Positions 1 to 7,533 of a stretch of DNA of 27,214 nt are shown here, piece by piece; position 1 is the stretch's first letter; each line of letters begins with the position of its first letter. This stretch comes from JABICX01 sp964528765. GTDB taxonomy: Archaea; Nanobdellota; Nanobdellia; UBA10117; JABICX01. The position numbers and the translations under genes were made by a program. The notes beneath the pieces are model-generated. The model saw only the letters and a list, made by a program, of their open reading frames with translations, searched no databases and was not told the origin of the DNA. The stretch lies in contig CAZGVA010000010.1 in assembly GCA_964528765.1 (NCBI GenBank), forward strand, positions 1 through 27,214, written 5' to 3'.

Positions 1-693
1 TTTAAATATACTCTGTGCATAAACATTTACACCACCATTATCTCTGGCAAGTTCAGCTAAAGTCTTATCTAAACTAATAGTACTTTCAGAAATATCAAAT
101 ATTTCGTCTGCCACTGAGTCAGATCTACCGGTTAGCCAAGTAAAATGAATTCTGTATGAATTGCTGCCTGTTTTCTCAACAATTTTACCTTTACTACCGG
201 GTTTAGATAAACCATATTGAGAAGCACGTTCATTCATTATAATTTCATCGCCTATCCTAAATATCTGTAATCTGGAGAGTAACTCACTATCAGCGCTACC
301 TTCCAGTAGTTCAGTTTCATTAATTTTTTTTACAAGTTCACTTTCTAAATCTTTTTTGATACTCGCAATATCCGCTACTGGCTCAGTTAAAGTATAATTA
401 ATTTTAAAATCATCAATTAAAGATTGAATAGTTTCTTTAAGAATACCAATTTCTTTGGTTTCCAAGTCCTGTGCTTTCCAATCTTGATATTCAGCATCTT
501 CTTCTAATAATTCTCCCATTATTGGATCAATTAAATTTATTTTTATTTTTTCTGCAAAATGTGCTGGTGTTTCATAACTGCGGTCACCAAATTTGCTCAA
601 AACTTCAAACAATTTTGCTTTATTGAATTTACCAAAAAAAACTTGCATTTCTTCATCTCTTTCTTCATTAGTATCACCATCTATTTTCATCAT
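1..693 (-). CDS. Unrecognised acidic protein, partial (C-terminus beyond window)
   Basis: On the minus strand the reading frame runs without a stop from ATG at 693 to base 1, giving 231 codons with the C-terminus outside the window. The start is supported by a GGAG motif about seven bases upstream and by the ATGA overlap with the stop of the cysteine desulfurase-like gene (690-693), so the two are probably translationally coupled. The N-terminal 130 residues are strongly acidic and look helical. Around residues 145-205 there is a glycine/charged beta-rich stretch (RIGDEIIMNE, then PGSKGKIVEKTG and YRIHF) that resembles a small SH3- or KOW-like barrel. I do not recognise the family. The coupling suggests it works with the desulfurase, perhaps as a sulfur acceptor or scaffold, but no cysteine motif is visible and this is speculation. 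Confidence 0.75.
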   Translation of the reverse strand, partial: MMKIDGDTNEERDEEMQVFFGKFNKAKLFEVLSKFGDRSYETPAHFAEKIKINLIDPIMGELLEEDAEYQDWKAQDLETKEIGILKETIQSLIDDFKINYTLTEPVADIASIKKDLESELVKKINETELLEGSADSELLSRLQIFRIGDEIIMNERASQYGLSKPGSKGKIVEKTGSNSYRIHFTWLTGRSDSVADEIFDISESTISLDKTLAELARDNGGVNVYAQSIFK

Positions 694-2207
694 ATTACAC
701 TCCTACTTATATCTTTAATCGCATTAACAGCCGTATCTAAATCTGCTAAATTTGTATAAATATATCCACTTATTCTCAAAGTTGCTTCAACATCTAAATC
801 TTTATGCGCAATTGAAGCACAATGATTACCACTTCGCGATTCAACAAAACCATATTTCGATCGATTGATTTCTCGTGAAACATCATGTGGGTCTAATCCA
901 CCAATATTCATTGAAATTAAAGGTGACCGTAATCTTGCATCCAAAGGACCATAAATCGTTACCTCGGGGATTTCTGATAAAATATTAAGTGTTGGTTGCA
1001 TAATTTGTTCCTCATGCAAAGTAATATTTTGCATAGCGTTTCTTACAGATTTTTGAGTAAATTTTAGTCTTTCACTTGGATCCTGCATAATCTCTGCGAT
1101 TTCTGGGTGATTAGTTAAAAATTCCATACATGCTTGCTGATCAGTATTCGTTGAATTATAGGGTATTTCACTAAATTGTATTTTTGGATCATCACATCTT
1201 CCCGTATACATTAAAATATTAGTTAAAATTTGTTTACCGCGTAAATCTTTTTGTTCATCTACTGAAGCCGACTCATCATATATATGACCTAATCCTGCAT
1301 TAATCAAAAAAGATGTTCCAAAACCAGACCCAATTGTTTCCAAAATATTAGGTGTTCCAATCATAAATTTCCAAGGTAAATTTTTAAACTTAATTTTATC
1401 ACGAGATACTTCTTCAACATGATCTCCGCCATGAGCAAAAGGTGCTAAAGTTTCACCAATTTCTTGTCGAATAAACAACCCACCTAAACCTTGTGCTGAA
1501 CTCATCTTATGATACGACCAAACTAAAAAATCCAAATCTGATGCTTGTACGTCAACAAATGTACTTGGAACTAATTGCGCACCATCTACTAAAATATACG
1601 CTCCTTCTCTTCCATTTGGTTGTGTATATCCACCTTGGTGTGCAATTTTGGCTAATTCATTAATATTTGTTTTGGTGCCCATAAAATTAGATGCACCAGT
1701 TACTGTAAGTAACTTAGTGCGTTCATCAACAAAATCTTTTAATTGTGAAATATCCAACTCACCCGTTTTATGATCAAAATCAACAATTCTTAACTCAATA
1801 TTTCTACCATATTGAGCAAGTTCGGGTATAAGTCCTGCTTTCCAAGATACGAAATTAGCATTATGTTCTAAAGCAGTTGTTACAATATTATCTCCATCTT
1901 TAAATTCTGGACGCAATGAGTTTTTGACACAATTTATCACATCCGTCGTACCTTGACCCATAACAATTTCTTTAATAGATCTAGCATTAATCAAATTTGC
2001 AGCTACCGTAAATCCTGCTTCATAAGCAAGAGTTGTAATATTTGATGCCGAATATTTACCACGATGAACATTAGCATAAAAACGTGAAGATTTAGATTTA
2101 TAATCCAATAGTGGCTGAGGTATTTGCGTAGATGCCGTAGCATCTAAAATAATCCGATCTTCACTAAATGCAGGAAAATGTGACCTAATCGCTGATGTAT
2201 TTAACAT
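690..2207 (-). CDS. SufS/NifS-like cysteine desulfurase (class V aminotransferase) with large insertion
   Basis: This PLP-dependent class V aminotransferase, numbered from ATG 2207, shows the SufS/Csd signatures: EHNAN with the PLP-stacking His115, LVDGAQ with Asp208, SYHK with Schiff-base Lys234, and RSGNHCA with the candidate catalytic Cys463. It probably takes sulfur from cysteine for Fe-S clusters or thiolation. At about 505 residues it is roughly 100 longer than usual SufS. Most of the excess is an insertion at about residues 312-395 between the large domain and the C-terminal small domain. I chose ATG 2207 over the upstream ATGs (2249, 2228) because the protein then begins MLNTSAIRSHFPAF as in the family, and a TATA-like ATTTAATAA is centred about 25 bases before it, fitting a leaderless transcript. 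No SufBCD genes are seen nearby. Its stop overlaps the next gene's start. Confidence 0.85.
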   Translation of the reverse strand: MLNTSAIRSHFPAFSEDRIILDATASTQIPQPLLDYKSKSSRFYANVHRGKYSASNITTLAYEAGFTVAANLINARSIKEIVMGQGTTDVINCVKNSLRPEFKDGDNIVTTALEHNANFVSWKAGLIPELAQYGRNIELRIVDFDHKTGELDISQLKDFVDERTKLLTVTGASNFMGTKTNINELAKIAHQGGYTQPNGREGAYILVDGAQLVPSTFVDVQASDLDFLVWSYHKMSSAQGLGGLFIRQEIGETLAPFAHGGDHVEEVSRDKIKFKNLPWKFMIGTPNILETIGSGFGTSFLINAGLGHIYDESASVDEQKDLRGKQILTNILMYTGRCDDPKIQFSEIPYNSTNTDQQACMEFLTNHPEIAEIMQDPSERLKFTQKSVRNAMQNITLHEEQIMQPTLNILSEIPEVTIYGPLDARLRSPLISMNIGGLDPHDVSREINRSKYGFVESRSGNHCASIAHKDLDVEATLRISGYIYTNLADLDTAVNAIKDISRSVI

Positions 2208-2227
2208 ACTCTTAACGCGGAGTAACA

Positions 2228-2236
2228 TTATTAAAT
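2228..2236 (-). promoter_or_regulatory. TATA-like box for the cysteine desulfurase gene
   Basis: The minus-strand sequence ATTTAATAA is centred about 25 bases upstream of ATG 2207. This is the spacing seen before several other first-of-operon genes here, and it supports leaderless initiation at 2207. Confidence 0.45.
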
Positions 2237-2308
2237 GCTTCGAAATCACTTTTAAAAAAGAAAAGAATTTAGCAGAACAAGCAAGACAATTTATAGAAAA
2301 TGTTGAGA

Positions 2309-3661
2309 TTAGATAGTCAAAAAAGGTGTAACTGAACTCACCGTAAATATTAAATCATTTAAGTATTTATTTGAATTATGTTCTAATTCCAACAATTTAT
2401 CCGTAGCTTCAGTTACTTTATCTACCAAAGTTTTTGCTAATTTGGGCGTTTCATTTCTTGAAAATTTTTGGAAAGCATTAATTTTAGTTGGAAATGTAAC
2501 TAATGCGCGATATGCAAACATCGCAGGAAGCAATGCTAAAGATTTTTTAACTGAGCGAAGTTCTTTTTTCTTAGCAGCAAGTCCAAGCATTACAAAATTA
2601 TAAACAGTATCAAAAACAGCTAATTGTTCCAAAGACTCTGTATTATTATTTACCAAAGCATCATAAGTTAAATAAACAAATGCAGGCGTTAATCCCCAAA
2701 CATATGCTTCATATGCTGTTGTATGTGCAAGTCTATGCTTACCAACTTCATTTGGATGATCTCTAAACACACCATCTAATAAGCCTAAAAACTGATTTCC
2801 ATAAAATTTTCTTTCTTCTAAATATGTTTCAAGAGCACCAAGTTCCCATCGAGTTCTTTGCTTAAACAATAATTTATAAGATGTGGGAACCTCCGTTTCA
2901 AAAGTAATTTTATCGGAATAAGTTACAGAATAACCACCATCTAAATGCATAATCTTTGCAGTAGTCTCAAAATCATCACCATTGTGTTTTCCAGTATGCA
3001 AACTTAATGCCTCTTGCAAAACCCATCGATTAAATATTCCGCCAGCTCCAGCAACACAACGAATTTTAGAATCTTGTTTCTCAACACCCAATTTTTCGCT
3101 AGTAGTATAACCTGCCCAAACTCGGCTATGCGCGTAATCAACATCTTGTAAAACTTGATAAACTTGAGCAATACGATATTTAATTTTATCTCTCAAAGTA
3201 ACAGTATTATTAAAATCAGCTCGCTTAATTTCCGAAGGAATTACTTTAAGTGCAGTACCTGCGTGTCCATTTTCTTCAAGCATATCAATAACAGATGTAA
3301 TATTTTCTGGATTTTTCAATGCAGTATCATCATCAGTTGATAAAACATAATCAATATAGTTTGGAAGATTTTTCACAACTTTTTCAATTGCTTTAACTTT
3401 TTTTCCATTTTCAGTCATAAACATAATATTAAGTTTAGACTGAGCATTATTTTCTTGATAATATTTAAGCCATTCTTGAGAACCATCTGTTGAAAAATCG
3501 TCAATTAAATACACATTATATCCTTCTTGAGCCAGTTTTTCTAATCTTTTAACTGTTTTAGAAATACCTTGAACACCATTTTGCGCAATACGTTGATACA
3601 TCGGCGTAACTATTGCAGTTCTTTCGATATTACTCAGATTAGCCATAGTTGATATACTCAT
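2309..3661 (-). CDS. Family 2 glycosyltransferase (GT-A fold, processive-type motifs)
   Basis: This 450-residue protein has the ordered motifs of a GT2 inverting glycosyltransferase. The nucleotide-binding LIDDFSTDGS has Asp54-Asp55. The metal-binding TDDD is at 109-112. GAGGIFNR at 205-212 matches the acceptor loop, GDDFE at 228-232 fits the catalytic-base region, and QRTRW at 268-272 matches the Q/RxxRW box of hyaluronan/chitin/cellulose-synthase-like enzymes. After this the C-terminus has two or three moderately hydrophobic stretches (about 315-340, 352-372, 378-395), so it is probably membrane-associated, though it has none of the long clear helices of true synthases. It likely builds a surface polysaccharide or glycolipid. 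The donor sugar cannot be read from sequence. A TATA-like box lies 24-28 bases before ATG 3661; ATG 3646 is an alternative start. Confidence 0.85.
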   Translation of the reverse strand: MSISTMANLSNIERTAIVTPMYQRIAQNGVQGISKTVKRLEKLAQEGYNVYLIDDFSTDGSQEWLKYYQENNAQSKLNIMFMTENGKKVKAIEKVVKNLPNYIDYVLSTDDDTALKNPENITSVIDMLEENGHAGTALKVIPSEIKRADFNNTVTLRDKIKYRIAQVYQVLQDVDYAHSRVWAGYTTSEKLGVEKQDSKIRCVAGAGGIFNRWVLQEALSLHTGKHNGDDFETTAKIMHLDGGYSVTYSDKITFETEVPTSYKLLFKQRTRWELGALETYLEERKFYGNQFLGLLDGVFRDHPNEVGKHRLAHTTAYEAYVWGLTPAFVYLTYDALVNNNTESLEQLAVFDTVYNFVMLGLAAKKKELRSVKKSLALLPAMFAYRALVTFPTKINAFQKFSRNETPKLAKTLVDKVTEATDKLLELEHNSNKYLNDLIFTVSSVTPFLTI

Positions 3662-3685
3662 TTCACTAATGAGTAAAAAATACGG

Positions 3686-3693
3686 TTTAAAAA
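3686..3693 (-). promoter_or_regulatory. TATA-like box for the glycosyltransferase gene
   Basis: The minus-strand sequence TTTTTAAA lies about 25-28 bases upstream of ATG 3661, compatible with a leaderless or near-leaderless transcript. Confidence 0.4.
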
Positions 3694-3743
3694 TCTTCTG
3701 ATTACTAAATCTGCCCGTTTAATTTCTAAATTCATCAAGAATA

Positions 3744-4154
3744 TTAAACGCATGCAACTGAACGATAAAGTTTACCTTGAGCAAAAGAATATTTTAATAA
3801 ATTAATTAAACCAGGATTTCTCGCATTTTCTGGCAGTACATACTCACGATCAAGTTGTGTTGCAATCTCTCTAGATCTGGTTGTTTGACCTGAATATCGT
3901 ATAGCGCCACAGTCAACTAGCAGTTTTACAATAACACTACTGGGACTATATGATAAACTATCTTTACCAACAATCTCCGCCACATCAGATAATGTATAAG
4001 AATTACCTTTTTCAAATAATGTCATAACTGAGCGCACATGTTTGCAAACCTTACGAAACTTTGGGTCGTTTTTCTCCAATCGCATTATTTCAGATTCTAG
4101 ATTGGCCGGTAGCGGATTTTCAGGTACTCTCGACTTTCTGTTGAATAGTGACAT
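3744..4154 (-). CDS. Unrecognised protein with winged-helix-like region
   Basis: This is a 136-residue soluble protein. Residues about 50-105 have the pattern of a winged helix: a helix, then TLSDVAEIVG, a putative recognition helix around PSSVIVKLLVDCG, and a beta wing with basic residues (YSGQTTRSRE). The N-terminus is basic (MSLFNRKSR). It ends RSVACV, a cysteine three residues from the C-terminus-distal end of unclear meaning. The family is not recognised; a DNA-binding regulator is plausible but inferred from pattern only. Its promoter is clear: TTTATAAAT is centred 25 bases before ATG, so the mRNA should be leaderless. It diverges from the winged-helix ORF/tRNA-Tyr/TyrRS transcript, and a regulator of that divergent unit would fit this position. 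Confidence 0.7.
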   Translation of the reverse strand: MSLFNRKSRVPENPLPANLESEIMRLEKNDPKFRKVCKHVRSVMTLFEKGNSYTLSDVAEIVGKDSLSYSPSSVIVKLLVDCGAIRYSGQTTRSREIATQLDREYVLPENARNPGLINLLKYSFAQGKLYRSVACV

Positions 4155-4174
4155 ATTACTACTCTATGTAGTTC

Positions 4175-4183
4175 ATTTATAAA
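4175..4183 (-). promoter_or_regulatory. TATA box (leaderless) for the gene starting at 4154
   Basis: TTTATAAAT on the minus strand is a near-consensus archaeal TATA box. It is centred 25 bases upstream of the ATG, placing the predicted transcription start at the start codon. Confidence 0.6.
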
Positions 4184-4224
4184 GGTTACTATTGCGTTTA
4201 TGTTAAAAACGTTGCACAAAAGCA

Positions 4225-4233
4225 TTATAAATA
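4225..4233 (+). promoter_or_regulatory. TATA box for the divergent wHTH-tRNA-Tyr-TyrRS unit
   Basis: TTATAAATA on the plus strand is a near-consensus archaeal TATA box, predicting a start near 4255. The direct repeat AAAAACACAG follows it twice (around 4236 and 4258). The leader before the first coding region would be about 70 bases and would contain the hairpin at 4264-4301. Confidence 0.55.
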
Positions 4234-4263
4234 CTAAAAAACACAGTAAATTGTGATGAAAAA

Positions 4264-4301
4264 CACAGCTAAAACACATCAAAGAAATCTTTCTAGCTGT
4301 G
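4264..4301 (+). promoter_or_regulatory. Leader hairpin upstream of wHTH/tRNA-Tyr/TyrRS
   Basis: CACAGCTA (4264-4271) pairs perfectly with TAGCTGTG (4294-4301). A second potential stem inside the loop pairs AAAGA with TCTTT. The structure lies just downstream of the start predicted from the TATA box at 4225-4233, so it would form in the 5' leader RNA. No known riboswitch class is recognised. It could equally be a DNA operator, since an inverted repeat would suit a dimeric winged-helix protein. Confidence 0.45.
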
Positions 4302-4323
4302 CAAATCCCTACGAATTTTCTAG

Positions 4324-4725
4324 GTGATTCTCCCTATTGTTCGCAACTTATGCTTACTAGTTAAACTTAGTAAAATTCAGCAACAGCTAATTTCTGAAAT
4401 TTCTCAAACAAATAAAAATACCACGCAGTTTGCAGTATTTTTCAGCAAAGAACACAATACGCCTCTTTCCACAATTTGGTTTAATCTTCGAAAATTACGT
4501 GATTCGGAATTAGTTAAATTCAATTCTCAAATAATTCTTACACAATTAGGTAAATTATTATCTTCCTCAGGTAGCTCAATGGTGGAGCAGGCGGTTGTAG
4601 CCCGCAAGGTTGGCAGTTCGAATCTGTCTCTGAGGACTTCTTTAACTAAAATGCAACAATTCAAACTTGCAATCCGGAAAAATGACGAAATTATGGGAGA
4701 AATATTAAATAAGAGAACGGAGTAA
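4324..4725 (+). CDS. Winged-helix protein ORF running in frame through tRNA-Tyr
   Basis: The open frame from GTG 4324 codes 133 residues. The first ~80 look like a genuine ArsR/MarR-style winged helix: KLSKIQQQLISEISQ, then PLSTIWFNLRKLRDSELVKF and a closing ILTQLGKLL, the typical helix / recognition-helix / wing order. The frame then continues without a stop through the whole tRNA-Tyr gene (4565-4636) to 4725, eight bases before TyrRS. The part after about residue 80 may be non-functional read-through, since staying open over a 72-base tRNA by chance is not unlikely. The start is uncertain. A GGTGAT motif at 4323-4328 would fit an unusual ATT start at 4336 better than GTG 4324. A cellular role is not known; autoregulation of tRNA-Tyr/TyrRS is possible from position. 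Confidence 0.5.
   Translation: MILPIVRNLCLLVKLSKIQQQLISEISQTNKNTTQFAVFFSKEHNTPLSTIWFNLRKLRDSELVKFNSQIILTQLGKLLSSSGSSMVEQAVVARKVGSSNLSLRTSLTKMQQFKLAIRKNDEIMGEILNKRTE
4565..4636 (+). tRNA. tRNA-Tyr (GUA)
   Basis: A complete 72-base cloverleaf folds by eye. The acceptor CCTCAGG pairs with TCTGAGG, including one G-T. The D stem is GCTC/GAGC with a short loop. The anticodon stem is GGCGG/CCGCA with four good pairs and a G-A mismatch at its outer end. The anticodon loop TTGTAGC gives GUA. The T stem GGCAG/CTGTC (one G-T) encloses loop TTCGAAT. The discriminator is A and CCA is not encoded. C1-G72 with A73 is the known identity set of archaeal and eukaryotic tRNA-Tyr and confirms the assignment. 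There is no intron. It sits inside the winged-helix ORF and 97 bases upstream of TyrRS, so its maturation would cut any shared transcript. Confidence 0.95.
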
Positions 4726-4732
4726 ATATATT

Positions 4733-5746
4733 ATGGATAAATTCGAATTAATAAAACGAAATACGCAAGAAATTGTATCAGAAACAGAACTTAAAACTTT
4801 ACTCAAAAATAAAAAAAATCCAAATATATACATTGGATATGCACCAACTGGACGAATTCATATTGGATACCTTTTCCCACTAAGCAAGATTGTTGACTTT
4901 CAAAAAGCTGGGTTAAATATCACGATTTTAATTGCAGATTTGCATGCTTACTTAGATGACCGAAAAGCACCTTGGGATTTATTAAAATGGCGGTCTGAAT
5001 ATTACAAAGCAATTGTTAAGAGCTCAATCAAAGCACTTGGCGGAGATACAAACAAAATCAAATTTATTCTAGGTTCAACATACCAACTCAAACCGGATTA
5101 TTTTACTCCGCTTTTGCAAATGGCGGGCATGGTGACGCTTGCAAGATGCAAGAGAGCTGCATCAGAAGTTGTTCGATTTGGAAATGAACCAAAACTTGGA
5201 GGGTTCTTTTATCCACTAATGCAAACTCAAGATATTGTTTCGCTAAAAGCAGATATTGCTTTTGGCGGAGTTGACCAAAGAGGCATTTACATGCTTTCTC
5301 GAGAAGTTTTACCTGAGTTTGGACTAAAAAAACCTACAATAATTTTTACTCCACTTTTACCTGGATTATCTGGTGGAAAAATGTCTGCATCAGTTCCTGA
5401 ATCAAAAATTGACTTACTTGACGAACCAAACATTCTCAAAAAGAAAATTGGAAAAGCGTTTTGCCCTGCTGGAAAAATTGAAGGAAATGGTGTTCTTGCT
5501 TTTTTCGAATCTGTAATTTTTCCTGCTCTTGAAAGAAAAGAAAAAATATTAGTTATTGAACGACCTGAAAAATTCGGCGGGAACTTAGAATTCAAAACAT
5601 ATACTGAATTAGAAAATGCTTACAAAAAAGGCTTGCATCCAATGGATGTAAAAAATGCAATGACAAATATTCTTACCGAAATGCTAGCGCCAGTTAGAAA
5701 AGAATTTGATAAAAAGAAAGACCTTCTCAAGAAAGCATACAATTAG
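4733..5746 (+). CDS. tyrS: Tyrosyl-tRNA synthetase (archaeal type)
   Basis: A 337-residue class I synthetase charges tRNA-Tyr. The HIGH motif is the HIGY at 43-46 within YAPTGRIHIGY. The KMSKS loop is KMSAS at 216-220. The tyrosine pocket signature YPLMQTQD at 160-167 supplies Tyr160, Gln164 and Asp167. The size and the lack of the long C-terminal S4-like domain of bacterial TyrRS fit the archaeal/eukaryotic form, which recognises C1-G72, the pair found in the tRNA-Tyr just upstream. The start is supported by GGAG ten bases before the ATG. Its neighbours are the tRNA-Tyr/winged-helix ORF upstream and GluRS downstream, which has its own TATA box. Confidence 0.96.
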   Translation: MDKFELIKRNTQEIVSETELKTLLKNKKNPNIYIGYAPTGRIHIGYLFPLSKIVDFQKAGLNITILIADLHAYLDDRKAPWDLLKWRSEYYKAIVKSSIKALGGDTNKIKFILGSTYQLKPDYFTPLLQMAGMVTLARCKRAASEVVRFGNEPKLGGFFYPLMQTQDIVSLKADIAFGGVDQRGIYMLSREVLPEFGLKKPTIIFTPLLPGLSGGKMSASVPESKIDLLDEPNILKKKIGKAFCPAGKIEGNGVLAFFESVIFPALERKEKILVIERPEKFGGNLEFKTYTELENAYKKGLHPMDVKNAMTNILTEMLAPVRKEFDKKKDLLKKAYN

Positions 5747-5752
5747 CTAATC

Positions 5753-5760
5753 TTATATAT
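5753..5760 (+). promoter_or_regulatory. TATA box for gltX
   Basis: TTATATAT is centred about 24 bases before ATG 5780, consistent with a leaderless gltX transcript separate from tyrS. Confidence 0.5.
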
Positions 5761-5779
5761 TTCTCTTACTTTGTAATCT

Positions 5780-7453
5780 ATGCTAGGTATAAAGAAAGCT
5801 ATTGAGAAACATGCACTTGCTAATGCAGTTGGACACAAAGGAAGAGCAAATCCTGGTGCAGTTGTTGGCAAGATAATTGCTGAATTTCCAAAAGCTAAAT
5901 CTCAGATGCAGAAAATTATGCCTCAAATTTCAAAAGTTACTGCAGATATAAATAAGCTTTCTCCAGAAAAGCAAACAACTAGCTTAAAGAAAATCTGGCC
6001 AGAGTTCTTCAATCGGGAGAAAAAAGAAAAAGGCCTTTCAGATCTGCCTGGTGCAGTTATGGGTAAAGTTGTCACTAGAATACCTCCGGGACCAAGTAAA
6101 TATATGACTGCAGGTCATGCTCTCTCATTCTTAATCAACTACATATACGCACAGAAATACAAAGGAAAAAGTGTGTTACGTTTTGAAGATACAAATCCCG
6201 ATAAAGATAATCAAGAAGCAGTTAATTCATTTAATGATGGAATCCTTAGGTTTTTGGAGATTAAACCTTCAAAAACTGTATTTGTTAGCGATGATATTCC
6301 AAAAATATACCAGGAACTAGAAAAATTAATGAACAAAAAACAAGCATATGTCTGCTCGTGTTCAGCAGATAAAATCTCAAAACTTCGAAGGAAAAAGCAA
6401 GCATGTGAGCATCGAAATCAAGATATTGAAACAAACAAAACATTCTGGCAACAAATGCTTGCAGGAAAAGCAGATAGTTATGTAATTAGACTTATCGGAA
6501 AAATGGATGCTAACAATGCTACTCTTCGAGATCCAGTTCTAGCAAGAATAAATAAAACACCACACTATAGACAAAAAACAAAATACTGCGTTTGGCCAGC
6601 ATATGATATAACTGCTACATGTGAAGATGAATGGTGTGGCATAACGCATGTAATGAGAAGTAATGAATTTGGACTTGAAAGAATCGAACTTCAAAAGTAT
6701 ATTTCGAAAATTCTTGGATTTAAAGAAAAAATTTACATTCAATATGGTCGGTTTAATATATCTGGCTTAGAAAAAGCTTCAGGAAGAATAATTCGAAAAA
6801 TAGTTGAAAGTGGTTCAAACTGGGATGATCCAAGATTACCTACTTTGCTTGCACTTGAAAGACGCGGATTTGTTAAAGAAACATTCTATGAACTAGCTAA
6901 ACAAGTTGGTTTATCTAAAACTCCAACTAAAATTGATGAAAAAACACTTGCTACAATCAATAGAAAATTTATTGATCCAATTGCAAATAGATATTTTTTC
7001 TTAGAAAAACCAACTAAAATTCATATTGACCATCCACCTAAAATAAAAGAAATACATCTAAATATTCACCCAGATAAAACTGAAAAACGAGTCATTAAAC
7101 CAACTAACGGCTTATTTATTGAATATAAAGATTTAACAAATAACCTCAAAAAAGAAGTCAGACTAAAAGGGTTTTGCAATATACAAATACCTGCTCAACC
7201 AGGTATATTACATAAAAATGTGCTATGTAGCGGTTCTGCACATAAGCAAGGTTTACAAGTTATTCAATGGGTTTCAAAAAATGGGATAAAAACGGATATT
7301 TTAATGACTAATGGCAAAATAATTCACGGACTGGCTGAAAAAAACTGCGAAAAACTAAACATTGGTGAACTAGTTCAATTTGAACGTTTTGGTTTCTGTA
7401 AATTGGATAAAAAAGAAAAAACTAAGCTAACATTTGTTTGGGGCCATATATAA
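5780..7453 (+). CDS. gltX: Glutamyl-tRNA synthetase (archaeal class I)
   Basis: A 557-residue archaeal-type GluRS. The N-terminal helical region includes ALANAVGHKGRANPGAVVGK, which matches the conserved archaeal/eukaryotic GluRS/GlnRS leader. The catalytic domain starts at TRIPPGPSKYMTAGHA (about 99-114, HIGH-equivalent) and continues VLRFEDTNPDK. The KMSKS equivalent is degenerate (ISGLEKASGRIIRKIV, about 325-340) and is followed by the typical WDDPRLPTLLALERRG. The C-terminus is an anticodon-binding beta-barrel. In archaea this enzyme is usually non-discriminating, also making Glu-tRNA-Gln for GatDE; that is family knowledge and not shown here. It follows tyrS but appears to have its own leaderless promoter. 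Confidence 0.93.
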   Translation: MLGIKKAIEKHALANAVGHKGRANPGAVVGKIIAEFPKAKSQMQKIMPQISKVTADINKLSPEKQTTSLKKIWPEFFNREKKEKGLSDLPGAVMGKVVTRIPPGPSKYMTAGHALSFLINYIYAQKYKGKSVLRFEDTNPDKDNQEAVNSFNDGILRFLEIKPSKTVFVSDDIPKIYQELEKLMNKKQAYVCSCSADKISKLRRKKQACEHRNQDIETNKTFWQQMLAGKADSYVIRLIGKMDANNATLRDPVLARINKTPHYRQKTKYCVWPAYDITATCEDEWCGITHVMRSNEFGLERIELQKYISKILGFKEKIYIQYGRFNISGLEKASGRIIRKIVESGSNWDDPRLPTLLALERRGFVKETFYELAKQVGLSKTPTKIDEKTLATINRKFIDPIANRYFFLEKPTKIHIDHPPKIKEIHLNIHPDKTEKRVIKPTNGLFIEYKDLTNNLKKEVRLKGFCNIQIPAQPGILHKNVLCSGSAHKQGLQVIQWVSKNGIKTDILMTNGKIIHGLAEKNCEKLNIGELVQFERFGFCKLDKKEKTKLTFVWGHI

Positions 7454-7494
7454 TTTAGAATTTTTACTGCGAAATATTTTCCTAGCGGAAAAGC

Positions 7495-7502
7495 TTATAA
7501 AT
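7495..7502 (+). promoter_or_regulatory. TATA box for the eL8-led operon
   Basis: TTATAAAT predicts transcription starting around 7523. GGTG at 7524-7527 would then lie at the extreme 5' end of the mRNA, six bases before ATG 7534. This is the likely start of the eL8-eS28-eL24 transcript. Confidence 0.55.
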
Positions 7503-7533
7503 CAACTAAAACACGCTAAACTAGGTGATATTA

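Noticed and set aside
5287..5595. 102-residue minus-strand frame within tyrS
   Set aside because: Antisense of conserved TyrRS motifs with no independent coding signal.
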